A stretch of DNA of 64,000 nt from Streptomyces cadmiisoli (GCF_003261055.1 NZ_CP030073.1:7068001-7132000), one strand, 5' to 3'. Positions 44,232-55,370 are shown, counted from the first letter of the stretch. Program-made: numbers and translations. Notes: a model not told the origin generated them from the sequence alone.

Positions 44232-45073
44232 CCGTGCTCGAACCCTTCGGTGCCCGACTGCGCCGTGCCATGGACGAGCGGGGCCCGCTGTGCGTCGGCA
44301 TCGACCCGCACGCGTCGCTGCTCGCCGAGTGGGGCCTGGACGACGACATCGCCGGGCTGGAGAGGTTCAGCCGCACCGTCGTCGAGGCGGTCGCCGACCG
44401 GGTGGCCGTCCTCAAGCCGCAGAGCGCCTTCTTCGAGCGCTTCGGGTCCCGCGGCGTGGCCGTCCTGGAGCGGACGGTCGAGGAGGCGCGGGCCGCCGGC
44501 GCGCTGGTCGTCATGGACGCCAAGCGCGGCGACATCGGCTCCACCATGGCCGCGTACGCCGAGGCGTTCCTGCGCAAGGACGCCCCGCTGTTCTCGGACG
44601 CGCTGACCGTCTCCCCGTACCTCGGCTACGGGTCGCTCGCACCGGCCGTCGAGCTGGCCCGCGAGAGCGGCGCCGGCCTGTTCGTGCTGGCGCTGACCTC
44701 CAACCCCGAGGGCGGCGAGGTCCAGCACGCGGTCCGCGGCGACGGGCGGGACGTCGCGGCGACGATGCTCGCGCACCTGGCCGCGGAGAACGCGGGGGAG
44801 CGGCCGCTGGGGTCCTTCGGCGCGGTCGTCGGTGCCACGCTCGGCGACCTGTCGTCGTACGACCTGGACATCAACGGCCCGCTGCTCGCCCCGGGCATCG
44901 GCGCCCAGGGCGCCACTCCGGCCGATCTGCCCGGGGTCTTCGGGCCCGTGGCGCGCAATGTCGTCCCGAACGTCAGCCGGGGTGTGCTGCGGCACGGTCC
45001 GGACGCCGGGGCGCTGCGCTCGGCCGCGGACCGTTTCGCGGAGGAGATCCGCGCCGCCCTGGCGTCGGCCTGA
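44228..45073 (+). CDS. pyrF: Orotidine 5'-phosphate decarboxylase (type 2)
   Basis: 281 residues, the longer subfamily. Decarboxylates OMP to UMP, the last step of de novo UMP synthesis. The catalytic Lys/Asp tetrad is in [14 protein letters not shown]; also [17 protein letters not shown] and [15 protein letters not shown] overlap with pyrD. With it the window holds the full set from glutamine to UMP. pyrE (orotate phosphoribosyltransferase) is missing from the cluster and must be elsewhere, as in other streptomycetes. Confidence 0.95.
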   Translation: MTVLEPFGARLRRAMDERGPLCVGIDPHASLLAEWGLDDDIAGLERFSRTVVEAVADRVAVLKPQSAFFERFGSRGVAVLERTVEEARAAGALVVMDAKRGDIGSTMAAYAEAFLRKDAPLFSDALTVSPYLGYGSLAPAVELARESGAGLFVLALTSNPEGGEVQHAVRGDGRDVAATMLAHLAAENAGERPLGSFGAVVGATLGDLSSYDLDINGPLLAPGIGAQGATPADLPGVFGPVARNVVPNVSRGVLRHGPDAGALRSAADRFAEEIRAALASA

Positions 45074-45101
45074 CACCTCCGACCAGCATCTCCGAGCGCG
45101 C

Positions 45102-45129
45102 TTGAGGCTGGATACATCCTCAAATCCAG
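45102..45129. repeat. Interleaved double inverted repeat downstream of pyrF
   Basis: TTGAGG (45102-45107), CTGGAT (45108-45113), ACAT, CCTCAA (45118-45123), ATCCAG (45124-45129). The first and third hexamers are exact inverted repeats, and so are the second and fourth, so two 6-bp dyads interlock. Zero-length outer loops make a classical RNA pseudoknot unlikely; a DNA operator or mutually exclusive hairpins are easier to picture. It lies 229-201 nt upstream of the IHF start. Confidence 0.6.
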
Positions 45130-45191
45130 GGCAGTATGTCTGAAATATCCGGTCCTGACAGAGGCTGACCAGGACTTTTCCGCTGTTCTCG

Positions 45192-45220
45192 CTGACTCCG
45201 GCGGACTTGACCGCTAGTCT
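45192..45220 (+). promoter_or_regulatory. Candidate promoter of the IHF gene
   Basis: CTGACT (45192-45197), a 17-nt spacer, TAGTCT (45215-45220). Predicted leader is about 105 nt. A second TAGGTT hexamer at 45277-45282 could be an alternative -10. Confidence 0.6.
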
Positions 45221-45329
45221 CCGACGAGAGTCGCTGGGCAAGCGTGTTGCTCGTGGCTCCCCAGGTGTGGGGCGACTAGGTTCCTCACCGGTCCGTATCC
45301 GACAGTTCGACATCCGAGGTGACGTAGGC

Positions 45330-45653
45330 GTGGCTCTTCCGCCCCTTACCCCCGAACAGCGCGCAGCCGCGCTCGAAAAGGCCGCCGCGGCTCGCCGGGA
45401 GCGGGCCGAGGTCAAGAATCGACTCAAGCACTCCGGCGCCTCCCTTCACGAGGTCATCAAGCAGGGCCAGGAGAACGACGTCATCGGCAAGATGAAGGTC
45501 TCCGCCCTTCTCGAGTCCCTGCCGGGCGTGGGCAAGGTCCGCGCCAAGCAGATCATGGAGCGACTCGGTATCTCCGAGAGCCGCCGCGTGCGTGGCCTCG
45601 GTTCCAACCAGATCGCCTCCCTCGAGCGTGAGTTCGGCAGCACGGGTTCCTGA
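45330..45653 (+). CDS. mihF: Actinobacterial integration host factor (sIHF/mIHF)
   Basis: 107 residues. A small nucleoid-associated protein, unrelated in fold to E. coli IHF, needed in Streptomyces for normal chromosome condensation and sporulation septation. Seen: the long basic N-terminal helix [20 protein letters not shown], then a helix-two-turns-helix region [20 protein letters not shown] and [11 protein letters not shown] that contacts DNA. The GTG at 45330 gives the expected length; GAGGTG precedes it. It opens the IHF-gmk-rpoZ-coaBC-metK-priA stretch conserved in actinobacteria. Confidence 0.96.
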   Translation: MALPPLTPEQRAAALEKAAAARRERAEVKNRLKHSGASLHEVIKQGQENDVIGKMKVSALLESLPGVGKVRAKQIMERLGISESRRVRGLGSNQIASLEREFGSTGS

Positions 45654-45666
45654 CCCCCTCCGGGCT

Positions 45667-45682
45667 CCGGGACTGGTCCCGG
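45667..45682 (+). terminator. Weak hairpin between IHF and gmk
   Basis: CCGGGA-CTGG-TCCCGG, a 6-bp stem, 13 nt after the IHF stop. There is no U-tract; it would be partial at best. Confidence 0.35.
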
Positions 45683-45712
45683 GCACCCCGGAATTGCTGG
45701 AATAATCGCTGC

Positions 45713-46270
45713 ATGAGTGAACGTCCGCGGCTGACCGTGCTCTCCGGACCCTCCGGGGTCGGCAAGAGCACGGTCGTCGCTCATATGCGCAAGGAACACC
45801 CCGAGGTCTGGCTCTCGGTGTCGGCGACGACCCGCAAGCCGCGCCCCGGCGAGCAGCACGGAGTCCACTACTTCTTCGTCACCGACGAGGAGATGGACAA
45901 GCTGATCGCCAACGGCGAGCTGCTGGAATGGGCCGAGTTCGCCGGCAACCGCTACGGCACCCCGCGCGGGGCCGTACTGGAGCGGTTGGAGGCGGGCGAG
46001 CCCGTCCTGCTGGAGATCGACCTCCAGGGCGCGCGGCAGGTGCGCGAGTCCATGCCCGAGGCCCAGCTGGTGTTTCTGGCTCCTCCCTCCTGGGAGGAGC
46101 TGGTGCGCAGACTGACCGGCCGGGGCACCGAACCGCCCGCGGTGATCGAGCGCCGGCTGGCCGCCGCGAAGATCGAACTGGCCGCCGAGCCGGAGTTCGA
46201 CGTGACCCTGGTCAACACCTCCGTCGAGGATGTGGCGCGCGAGCTGCTAGCCTTGATGGACGTTGTGTGA
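45713..46270 (+). CDS. gmk: Guanylate kinase
   Basis: 185 residues. Phosphorylates GMP to GDP. Seen: P-loop [16 protein letters not shown] at about residues 10-25, the GMP-binding [48 protein letters not shown]. An AATAAT stretch 7 nt before the ATG and no Shine-Dalgarno sequence suggest it may be leaderless, or read from the IHF transcript. Confidence 0.96.
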   Translation: MSERPRLTVLSGPSGVGKSTVVAHMRKEHPEVWLSVSATTRKPRPGEQHGVHYFFVTDEEMDKLIANGELLEWAEFAGNRYGTPRGAVLERLEAGEPVLLEIDLQGARQVRESMPEAQLVFLAPPSWEELVRRLTGRGTEPPAVIERRLAAAKIELAAEPEFDVTLVNTSVEDVARELLALMDVV

Positions 46271-46308
46271 TCACGACTGAATCTTTTCCATCCATCGGAA
46301 GGTAGAGC

Positions 46309-46581
46309 GTGTCCTCTTCCATCTCCGCGCCCGAGGGCATCATCAACCCGCCGATCGACGAGCTCCTCGAGGCCACCGACTCGAAGTACAGCCTCGTGAT
46401 CTACGCGGCCAAGCGGGCTCGCCAGATCAACGCGTACTACTCGCAGCTCGGCGAGGGTCTCCTCGAATACGTCGGTCCGCTCGTCGACACCCACGTGCAC
46501 GAGAAGCCCCTCTCGATCGCCCTGCGCGAGATCAACGCGGGTCTGCTGACCTCCGAGGCCGTCGAGGGCCCGGCGCAGTAG
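46309..46581 (+). CDS. rpoZ: RNA polymerase omega subunit
   Basis: 90 residues. Omega supports folding and stability of the beta' subunit. Seen: [40 protein letters not shown], and the C-terminal [19 protein letters not shown] start with GGAAGG upstream, 38 nt after gmk. In Streptomyces loss of omega affects differentiation. It is followed by a strong hairpin. Confidence 0.96.
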   Translation: MSSSISAPEGIINPPIDELLEATDSKYSLVIYAAKRARQINAYYSQLGEGLLEYVGPLVDTHVHEKPLSIALREINAGLLTSEAVEGPAQ

Positions 46582-46606
46582 CGTTTCCTGCTCGAAGCAG
46601 TCATTT

Positions 46607-46641
46607 CCACAGGCCCGGCAGTCGCACTGCCGGGCCTGTGG
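46607..46641 (+). terminator. Strong hairpin after rpoZ
   Basis: A perfect 16-bp stem (46607-46622 with 46626-46641) with a 3-nt CGC loop, followed by TGTGTC. It begins 25 nt after rpoZ and 45 nt before coaBC. Confidence 0.82.
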
Positions 46642-46685
46642 TGTGTCATGGGGATGTACGTATTTCCGAGTGCCGGGGAGGGACC

Positions 46686-47888
46686 GTGGACAAGCCGAGG
46701 GTCGTTCTGGGGGTGAGCGGCGGCATCGCCGCGTACAAGGCCTGTGAGCTGCTGCGAAGGTTCACCGAGTCGGGACACGACGTCCGTGTCGTGCCCACCG
46801 CCTCCGCGCTGCACTTCGTCGGCGCCGCGACCTGGTCCGCCCTCTCCGGCAACCCCGTCTCGACGGAGGTCTGGGACGACGTCCACGAGGTCCCCCATGT
46901 GCGGATCGGCCAGCACGCCGACCTGGTGGTGGTCGCCCCGGCCACGGCCGACACCCTCGCCCGGGCCGCCCACGGCCTGGCCGACGACCTGCTGACGAAC
47001 ACCCTGCTCACCGCCCGCTGCCCGGTGGTCTTCGCTCCCGCGATGCACACCGAGATGTGGGAGCACCCGGCCACCCAGGAGAACGTGGCGACGCTGCGCC
47101 GGCGCGGCGCGGTCGTGATCGAGCCCGCCGTCGGCCGCCTCACCGGCGTCGACACCGGAAAGGGCCGGCTGCCCGACCCGGGAGAGATCTTCGAGGTCTG
47201 CCGCCGCGTGCTGGCCCGCGGTGTCACCGAACCCGACCTCGTGGGCCGGCACGTCGTGGTCAGCGCCGGCGGCACCCGCGAGCCGCTGGACCCGGTCCGC
47301 TTCCTCGGCAACCGCTCCTCGGGCAAGCAGGGCTACGCCCTCGCCCGTACGGCCGCAGCGCGGGGCGCCCGGGTCACGCTCGTCGCGGCCAACACCGGCC
47401 TGCCGGACCCGGCGGGCGTGGACGTGGTCCAGGTCGGCACGGCCGTTCAACTGCGGGAGGCGGTGCTGAAGGCGGCCCCGGACGCCGACGCGGTCGTGAT
47501 GGCCGCGGCGGTCGCCGACTTCCGCCCCGACACCTATGCCACCGGGAAGATCAAGAAGAAGGACGGTCAGGAACCGGACCCCATCGTGCTGGTGCGCAAT
47601 CCGGACATTCTTGCTGAGATCTCGGCCGACCGAGCGCGCCCCGGACAGGTGATAGTCGGTTTCGCCGCCGAGACCGACGACGTCGTCGCGAACGGCCGGG
47701 AGAAGCTGCGGCGCAAGGGCTGCGACCTCCTCGTGGTGAACGAGGTGGGGGAGCGCAAGACGTTCGGCTCGGAGGAGAACGAGGCCCTGGTCCTGGGCGC
47801 CGACGGCACCGAGACCCCCGTTCCGCACGGCCCGAAGGAGGCGCTGGCCGAAACGGTGTGGGACCTGGTGGTGGAACGCCTGGGGTGA
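46686..47888 (+). CDS. coaBC: Bifunctional CoaBC (phosphopantothenoylcysteine synthetase/decarboxylase)
   Basis: 400 residues. Two successive steps of coenzyme A synthesis. The N-terminal FMN-decarboxylase (about 1-180) has GVSGGIAAYKACELLRRF, the catalytic His in DVHEVPHVRIGQHADL, and PAMHTEMWEHPAT. The C-terminal CTP-dependent synthetase (about 190-400) has VVVSAGGTREPLDPVRFLGN, KIKKKDGQEP and GFAAETDD. GTG start with GGGAGGG upstream. Confidence 0.97.
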   Translation: MDKPRVVLGVSGGIAAYKACELLRRFTESGHDVRVVPTASALHFVGAATWSALSGNPVSTEVWDDVHEVPHVRIGQHADLVVVAPATADTLARAAHGLADDLLTNTLLTARCPVVFAPAMHTEMWEHPATQENVATLRRRGAVVIEPAVGRLTGVDTGKGRLPDPGEIFEVCRRVLARGVTEPDLVGRHVVVSAGGTREPLDPVRFLGNRSSGKQGYALARTAAARGARVTLVAANTGLPDPAGVDVVQVGTAVQLREAVLKAAPDADAVVMAAAVADFRPDTYATGKIKKKDGQEPDPIVLVRNPDILAEISADRARPGQVIVGFAAETDDVVANGREKLRRKGCDLLVVNEVGERKTFGSEENEALVLGADGTETPVPHGPKEALAETVWDLVVERLG

Positions 47889-48126
47889 ATGTTCCGGGTG
47901 CGCCGACGCGCCCCAGGACCCGTACATTCACGGTGTGGCGACCCTGGCCAATGCCGCCGCGCATTGGGCAGAATGCCCGTGCCGCAGGTCACAGCGCTCC
48001 CGAGAGGCGAGACAGTGACCCGGCGGCAAAGCGCGACCGATAAACTGTTCTCGGACGATGCCAGGCGCAGCCCCCGGCCCGTCCACCAATGATCAGCCAG
48101 CAGCCGCTGCAACCCCAGGGAGCGTT
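47889..48126 (+). other. metK upstream region: hairpins and a candidate -10
   Basis: A 238-nt gap without a gene. It contains a 7-bp hairpin CCAATGC/GCATTGG (47948-47954 with 47961-47967), an overlapping GGGCA-GAA-TGCCC, a distant GGTCAC/GTGACC pairing (47987-47992 with 48015-48020), and TAAACT (48041-48046), a good -10 box. I looked for an SAM riboswitch core and do not recognise one. AGGGAG before the GTG at 48127 is the metK ribosome site. Confidence 0.5.
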
Positions 48127-49335
48127 GTGTCCCGTCGCCTGTTCACCTCGGAGTCCGTGACCGAAGGTCACCCCGACAAGATCGCTGACCAGATCAGCGA
48201 CACCATTCTCGACGCGCTTCTGCGCGAGGACCCGACCTCCCGGGTCGCCGTCGAAACCCTGATCACCACCGGTCTGGTGCACGTGGCCGGCGAGGTCACG
48301 ACCAAGGCCTACGCGCCGATCCCGCAGCTGGTCCGGGAGAAGATCCTCGACATCGGCTACGACTCGTCGAAGAAGGGCTTCGACGGCGCGTCCTGCGGTG
48401 TCTCGGTCTCGATCGGCGCGCAGTCCCCGGACATCGCGCAGGGTGTGGACACGGCGTACGAGTCGCGCGTCGAGGGCGACGAGGACGAGCTCGACCGGCA
48501 GGGCGCCGGTGACCAGGGCCTGATGTTCGGCTACGCCTCGGACGAGACGCCGACCCTGATGCCGCTGCCGATCTTCCTGGCGCACCGGCTGTCGAAGCGC
48601 CTGTCCGACGTGCGCAAGAACGGCACCATCCCCTACCTCCGCCCCGACGGCAAGACCCAGGTCACCATCGAGTACGACGGCGACAAGGCGGTCCGCCTCG
48701 ACACCGTGGTGGTCTCCTCGCAGCACGCGAGCGACATCGACCTGGACTCCCTCCTCGCCCCCGACATCCGCGAGTTCGTGGTCGAGCCGGAGCTCAAGGC
48801 GCTCCTCGACGACGGCATCAAGCTGGACACCGAGGGCTACCGCCTGCTGGTCAACCCCACCGGCCGTTTCGAGATCGGCGGCCCGATGGGTGACGCCGGT
48901 CTCACCGGCCGCAAGATCATCATCGACACGTACGGCGGCATGGCCCGCCACGGCGGCGGCGCCTTCTCCGGCAAGGACCCGTCCAAGGTGGACCGCTCGG
49001 CCGCGTACGCGATGCGCTGGGTCGCGAAGAACGTGGTCGCCGCGGGCCTGGCCTCCCGCTGCGAGGTGCAGGTCGCGTACGCCATCGGCAAGGCCGAGCC
49101 CGTGGGCCTGTTCGTCGAGACCTTCGGCACGCACAAGGTCGAGACCGAGAAGATCGAGAAGGCGATCGAAGAGGTCTTCGACCTCCGCCCGGCCGCCATC
49201 ATCCGCGACCTCGACCTGCTCCGTCCGATCTACGCCCAGACCGCCGCGTACGGTCACTTCGGCCGTGAGCTGCCCGACTTCACCTGGGAGCGCACGGACC
49301 GCGTGGACGCGCTGCGCGCCGCCGCGGGGCTGTAA
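48127..49335 (+). CDS. metK: S-adenosylmethionine synthase
   Basis: 402 residues. Makes SAM from methionine and ATP. Seen: [20 protein letters not shown], the [12 protein letters not shown] loop, [10 protein letters not shown] and [19 protein letters not shown]. The GTG at 48127 is chosen for the AGGGAG upstream and because it starts the conserved [13 protein letters not shown] supply affects antibiotic production in Streptomyces. A strong hairpin follows. Confidence 0.98.
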   Translation: MSRRLFTSESVTEGHPDKIADQISDTILDALLREDPTSRVAVETLITTGLVHVAGEVTTKAYAPIPQLVREKILDIGYDSSKKGFDGASCGVSVSIGAQSPDIAQGVDTAYESRVEGDEDELDRQGAGDQGLMFGYASDETPTLMPLPIFLAHRLSKRLSDVRKNGTIPYLRPDGKTQVTIEYDGDKAVRLDTVVVSSQHASDIDLDSLLAPDIREFVVEPELKALLDDGIKLDTEGYRLLVNPTGRFEIGGPMGDAGLTGRKIIIDTYGGMARHGGGAFSGKDPSKVDRSAAYAMRWVAKNVVAAGLASRCEVQVAYAIGKAEPVGLFVETFGTHKVETEKIEKAIEEVFDLRPAAIIRDLDLLRPIYAQTAAYGHFGRELPDFTWERTDRVDALRAAAGL

Positions 49336-49349
49336 CCCGCCCGGTTCCG

Positions 49350-49388
49350 ACCGAGGCCCGGCGTCCCCCAGGGGCGCCGGGCCTCGGT
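49350..49388 (+). terminator. Terminator after metK
   Basis: A 14-bp perfect stem (49350-49363 with 49375-49388) with an 11-nt loop that can pair further (CCCC/GGGG). It begins 14 nt after the metK stop. There is no U-tract. Confidence 0.8.
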
Positions 49389-49479
49389 GCGTCCGGCTGC
49401 GCGGACCGAGCCGGACCACCCGCGACCGCCGGTCCCCGCAGGCCCGTCCGTGACGGGATCGGTCCCGGGCCGGCGCCGA

Positions 49480-49503
49480 TTGTCGGTGCGGTTTGGTAAG
49501 AAT
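49480..49503 (+). promoter_or_regulatory. PafBC-type DNA-damage promoter for priA
   Basis: TTGTCGGTG (49480-49488), eight bases, then TAAGAAT (49497-49503). The upstream element is perfect; the -10 has its final T at the seventh rather than sixth position, so the match is slightly weaker than at ruvC and rarA. The priA GTG begins 6 nt further on with no ribosome site, so a leaderless transcript is predicted. Confidence 0.72.
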
Positions 49504-49509
49504 GCAGGC

Positions 49510-51666
49510 GTGAGCAGCGAGAACGATCGGGGGGACAGCGGCGCGGAGGGCGCGCTGCCCGAGCAGCTCGCGTTCATCCGGGAGACCGTGCGCCGGTCCA
49601 AGGCGCCCCGGGCCAAACCGCGGACGTGGCGCGGCGCCGCGCTGGCCAAGGACCTGCCCGTCGCGCGGGTGCTCGTCGACAAGGGCGTGCTCCATCTCGA
49701 CCGCTACTTCGACTACGCGGTCCCCGAGGAACTGGACGCCGACGCGCAGCCCGGGGTGCGGGTGCGGGTGAGGTTCGGCGCCGGACGGCACCGGGTCCGG
49801 GACGGGCGTCGCGAGGGCGGCGGCCTGATCGACGGCTTCCTCGTCGAGCGCCGCGCCGAATCCGACTACGCGGGGCCGCTCGCCGCCCTCGCCCAGGTCG
49901 TCTCGCCGGAACCGGTGCTCGGCGAGGAACTGCTGAGGCTGGCCCGGTCCGTCGCCGACCGGTACGCCGGGAGCCTCGCCGACGTGCTGCAGCTCGCCGT
50001 GCCGCCGCGCAGCGCACGGGCCGAGCAGCGCCCCTCTCCCGAGCCGCTGCCCCCTCCCGCGGTGCCGGAAGCGGGCTCCTGGACGCGCTACGAACAAGGG
50101 GCCGCCTTCCTGGAGGCACTGGCCTCCGGCGGCGCGCCGCGCGCCGTGTGGAACGCCCTGCCCGGACCCGAATGGAGCACGGAGCTGGCCAGAGCGGTCG
50201 CGGCGACCCTCGCGTCGGGGCGCGGCGCCCTGGTCGTCGTACCGGACGGGCGGGCCGCCGCACGGGTCGACGCCGCGCTGACGTCTGTGCTGGGCGAGGG
50301 GCGGCACGCGCTGCTGACCGCCGAGGCCGGGCCGGAGAAGCGCTACCGGGAGTGGCTCGCCGTGCGGCGCGGGTCCGTGCGGGCCGTCGTCGGGACCCGC
50401 GCCGCGATGTTCGCGCCGGTGCGGGATCTGGGCCTGGTCGTCATCTGGGACGACGGCGACGACAGCCACAGCGAGCAGCACGCCCCGCAGCCGCATGCCC
50501 GGGAGGTGCTGCTGCTGCGCGCCGCCCAGGACAAGTGCGCGTTCCTGCTGGGGAGCTGGAGCTGCACGGTGGAGGCCGCGCAGCTGGTGGAGAGCGGCTG
50601 GGCGCGACCGCTCGTCGCGCCGCGTCCCCAGGTGCGCGAGACGGCCCCGCTGGTACGGACGGTGGGGGACCAGGACCTGGCACGCGACGAGGCCGCCCGC
50701 GCCGCCCGGCTGCCGACCGTCGCCTGGCAGGTCGTCCGCGACGGGCTGCGCGACGGACCGGTGCTCGTGCAGGTGCCCCGCCGGGGATACGTACCCCGGA
50801 TGGCCTGTGCGAACTGCCGGGCCCCGGCCCGGTGCCGGCACTGCGCGGGGCCGGTCGAGGCGCAGGACGCCGGGGCGCTGCGCTGCGGATGGTGCGGCCG
50901 TGAGGAGAGCTCCTGGCACTGCCCGGACTGCGGGTCGTTCCGGCTGCGGGCGCAGGTCGTGGGGGCCCGGCGCACCGCCGAGGAGCTGGGGCGGGCGTTC
51001 CCTGCCGTACCGGTGCGGACGTCCGGGCGTGAGCATGTGCTGGACACCGTGCCGGGGGCACCCGCGCTGGTGGTGAGCACACCGGGGGCCGAACCGGTGG
51101 CCGAGAACGGGTATGCCGCCGCGCTGCTTCTCGACGGCTGGGCCATGCTCGGCCGGCCCGATCTGCACGCTGCGGAGGACGCGTTGCGGCGCTGGATCGC
51201 GGCCGCCGCACTGGTACGGCCGCAGCGGGAGGGCGGCACCGTGGTCGTCGCCGCGGAGCCGACGCTGCGGCCCGTGCAGGCGCTGGTGCGCTGGGATCCC
51301 GTCGGGCATGCGGTGCGTGAGCTGGCCGAGCGGGCCGAACTGGGATTTCCGCCGGTGTCGCGGATGGCGGCCGTGTCGGGGACGGTCGAGGCGCTCGCGG
51401 AGTTCCTGGGGACCGTCGAACTGCCGCCGGAGGCCGAGGTGCTGGGGCCCGTGCCGTTGCCGGTCACGCCCGCCGCGGCGGCGGGCCGGCCGCGGCGGCC
51501 GGGAGCGCCGCCGCCCGGAGAGCAGTGGGAGCGGGCGCTGGTCCGCGTGCCGCCGGGCCGCGGGGCGGCGCTGGCGGCCGCTCTGAAATCGGCTCAGGCG
51601 GCTCGGATGGCCCGGGGGAGCGGTCAGCCGGTGCGGGTGCGCATCGATCCGCCCGACATCGGGTGA
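49510..51666 (+). CDS. priA: PriA-like primosomal protein N' with degenerate helicase motifs
   Basis: 718 residues. PriA binds abandoned forks and reloads the replicative helicase. The DNA-binding N-terminus (ARVLVDKGVLHLDRYFDYAV) and the two zinc-binding Cys clusters (CANCRAPARCRHC; CGWCGREESSWHCPDCGS) are intact. However, the Walker A site reads LPGPEWSTEL where active PriA has GxxGSGKTE, and the DEEH motif reads WDDGDDS. ATP-driven helicase activity is therefore unlikely; loss of these motifs is a known feature of actinobacterial PriA. The GTG start follows a PafBC-type promoter directly, so damage-induced, structural fork restart seems the likely role. Confidence 0.9.
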   Translation: MSSENDRGDSGAEGALPEQLAFIRETVRRSKAPRAKPRTWRGAALAKDLPVARVLVDKGVLHLDRYFDYAVPEELDADAQPGVRVRVRFGAGRHRVRDGRREGGGLIDGFLVERRAESDYAGPLAALAQVVSPEPVLGEELLRLARSVADRYAGSLADVLQLAVPPRSARAEQRPSPEPLPPPAVPEAGSWTRYEQGAAFLEALASGGAPRAVWNALPGPEWSTELARAVAATLASGRGALVVVPDGRAAARVDAALTSVLGEGRHALLTAEAGPEKRYREWLAVRRGSVRAVVGTRAAMFAPVRDLGLVVIWDDGDDSHSEQHAPQPHAREVLLLRAAQDKCAFLLGSWSCTVEAAQLVESGWARPLVAPRPQVRETAPLVRTVGDQDLARDEAARAARLPTVAWQVVRDGLRDGPVLVQVPRRGYVPRMACANCRAPARCRHCAGPVEAQDAGALRCGWCGREESSWHCPDCGSFRLRAQVVGARRTAEELGRAFPAVPVRTSGREHVLDTVPGAPALVVSTPGAEPVAENGYAAALLLDGWAMLGRPDLHAAEDALRRWIAAAALVRPQREGGTVVVAAEPTLRPVQALVRWDPVGHAVRELAERAELGFPPVSRMAAVSGTVEALAEFLGTVELPPEAEVLGPVPLPVTPAAAAGRPRRPGAPPPGEQWERALVRVPPGRGAALAAALKSAQAARMARGSGQPVRVRIDPPDIG

Positions 51667-51738
51667 GCGGCCCGCGCCCCACCCGTTGTGTGCACGGAGG
51701 ACGCCGTGCACCGTCGTGCCGCCCCCCGGTACACGGCT

Positions 51739-51764
51739 GCCCTCCCGGACATGGCCGGGAGGGC
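51739..51764. terminator. Bidirectional hairpin between priA and the HTH gene
   Basis: GCCCTCCCGG (51739-51748) pairs perfectly with CCGGGAGGGC (51755-51764) around a 6-nt loop. It lies 73 nt after priA and beyond the end of the converging minus-strand gene. Confidence 0.75.
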
Positions 51765-51770
51765 GGATGG

Positions 51771-53633
<1,863 letters not shown>

Positions 53634-53701
53634 GAGCTCCGCGACAGCCCTTCGACGTAGGCTGGGTGCACACCGTGAACAGAAATCCGGAGCACCTTTA
53701 C

Positions 53702-55120
53702 GTGAGCGACACCTCCCGTCGGCCCCGCAAGCCGGGCAAGCCCTACCGTCGGCCCAAGAAGGACCCCGTGCGCATCCTGGCCTTCGACGCGCTCAGGGCC
53801 GTCGACGAGCGGGACGCGTACGCCAACCTGGTGCTGCCGCCGTTGCTGCGCAAGGCGCGGGAGGGCGGCGACTTCGACGGGCGGGACGCGGCGCTCGCGA
53901 CCGAGCTGGTGTACGGGACGCTGCGGCGGCAGGGGACGTACGACGCCGTCATCGCCAGTTGCGTCGACCGGCCGCTCAGGGAGGTCGACCCGCCCGTGCT
54001 GGACGTCCTGAGCCTCGGCGCGCACCAGTTGCTGGGCACGCGCATCCCGTCGCACGCGGCGGTCTCCGCCACCGTTGAGCTGGCCCGGGTCGTGCTCGGC
54101 GACGGCCGGGCCAAGTTCGTCAACGCGGTGCTGCGCAAGGTGGCCCAGCACGACCTCGACGGCTGGCTGGAGCGGGTTGCCCCGCCCTACGACGAGGACC
54201 CCGAGGAGCATCTGGCCGTCGTGCATTCGCACCCGCGCTGGGTCGTCTCCGCCCTGTGGGACTCGCTGGGCGGCGGCCGGGCCGGGATCGAGGAACTGCT
54301 GGCGGCCGACAACGAACGACCCGAGGTGACGTTGGTCGCCCGGCCCGGCCGGGCCACGACGGACGAGCTGCTGCGTGAGGACGCCGCGCTGCCGGGGCGC
54401 TGGTCGCCGTACGCCGTGCGACTCACCGAGGGCGGCGAGCCCGGTGCCGTGCAGGCCGTCCGGGAGGGCCGGGCGGGTGTGCAGGACGAGGGCAGCCAGC
54501 TCGTCGCGCTGGCCCTGGCCGCGGCGCCCGTCGAGGGACCCGACGAGAAGTGGCTGGACGGCTGCGCCGGCCCCGGCGGCAAGGCCGCGCTGCTCGGCGC
54601 CCTCGCCGCCGAGCGGGGGGCCTTGCTGCTCGCCTCCGAGAAGCAGCCGCACCGGGCCGGCCTCGTCGCCAAGGCCCTGGACGGCGCTCCGGGAGCCCAC
54701 CAGGTCATCGCGGCCGACGGCACCCGGCCGGCGTGGCGGCCCGGCACCTTCGACCGCGTTCTGATGGACGTGCCGTGCACCGGGCTGGGCGCGCTGCGCC
54801 GGCGTCCCGAGGCGCGCTGGCGGCGCCGGCCCGAGGACCTCGACGGCTTCGCCCCGCTGCAGCGCGGGCTGCTGCTGACCGCTCTGGAGTCCGTGCGCGT
54901 CGGCGGTGTGGTCGGCTACGCGACCTGCTCGCCGCACCTCGCCGAGACCCGGGCCGTGGTCGCCGACGTGCTCAAGCAGTTCCCGGGGACCGAGCTCGTC
55001 GACGCCCGTCCGCTGCTGCCGGGCGTGCCGGACCTGGGCGACGGCCCCGACGTACAGCTGTGGCCGCATCTGCACGGGACGGACGCGATGTATCTGGCGG
55101 TCATCCGCAGAACCGGCTGA
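53702..55120 (+). CDS. rsmB: 16S rRNA m5C967 methyltransferase RsmB
   Basis: 472 residues. Basic N-terminus (RRPRKPGKPYRRPKKDPVRI), NusB-like RNA-binding domain (about 25-165), then a Rossmann-fold methyltransferase. SAM-site GCAGPGGKAALLGAL and both motif Cys residues are present: catalytic DVPCTGLGALRRRPEARW and the release Cys in YATCSPHLAETRAVV. The GTG at 53702 has GGAG 10 nt upstream and gives the usual length; an in-frame GTG at 53675 is an alternative. A TAGGCT -10 candidate lies at 53658-53663. Confidence 0.94.
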   Translation: MSDTSRRPRKPGKPYRRPKKDPVRILAFDALRAVDERDAYANLVLPPLLRKAREGGDFDGRDAALATELVYGTLRRQGTYDAVIASCVDRPLREVDPPVLDVLSLGAHQLLGTRIPSHAAVSATVELARVVLGDGRAKFVNAVLRKVAQHDLDGWLERVAPPYDEDPEEHLAVVHSHPRWVVSALWDSLGGGRAGIEELLAADNERPEVTLVARPGRATTDELLREDAALPGRWSPYAVRLTEGGEPGAVQAVREGRAGVQDEGSQLVALALAAAPVEGPDEKWLDGCAGPGGKAALLGALAAERGALLLASEKQPHRAGLVAKALDGAPGAHQVIAADGTRPAWRPGTFDRVLMDVPCTGLGALRRRPEARWRRRPEDLDGFAPLQRGLLLTALESVRVGGVVGYATCSPHLAETRAVVADVLKQFPGTELVDARPLLPGVPDLGDGPDVQLWPHLHGTDAMYLAVIRRTG

Positions 55121-55370
55121 CGCCCGGTTCCCGGTCCGTCGGACCGCTCGGACGCTCATCCGCGGTGCACGGTCGCCGGAGTCCGGACGGGTCCGAAGGG
55201 CCCGGACACCGCCGGGGTCCGGGCGGACCCGGCGGGCCCCGGCGTCCAGGTGGCGCCGGGTGGCCGGCGGGCCGTCCGACCTGCCCGACGGGCACGCGCG
55301 GAACGCCCGATGAACGTCCGTGGTACGGACCGGGGCGAACATCCGTGCCCGGGCATGGCAGGCTTGGGTC

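Noticed and set aside
45102..45129. H-type RNA pseudoknot at the interleaved inverted repeats
   Set aside because: Both connecting loops would be zero nucleotides long, which cannot span the grooves of two 6-bp stems; kept only as a DNA dyad or alternative hairpins.
47889..48126. Possible SAM riboswitch before metK
   Set aside because: Hairpins exist, but none of the SAM-I, SAM-II or SAM-IV cores that I know is recognisable. A covariance-model search would decide.
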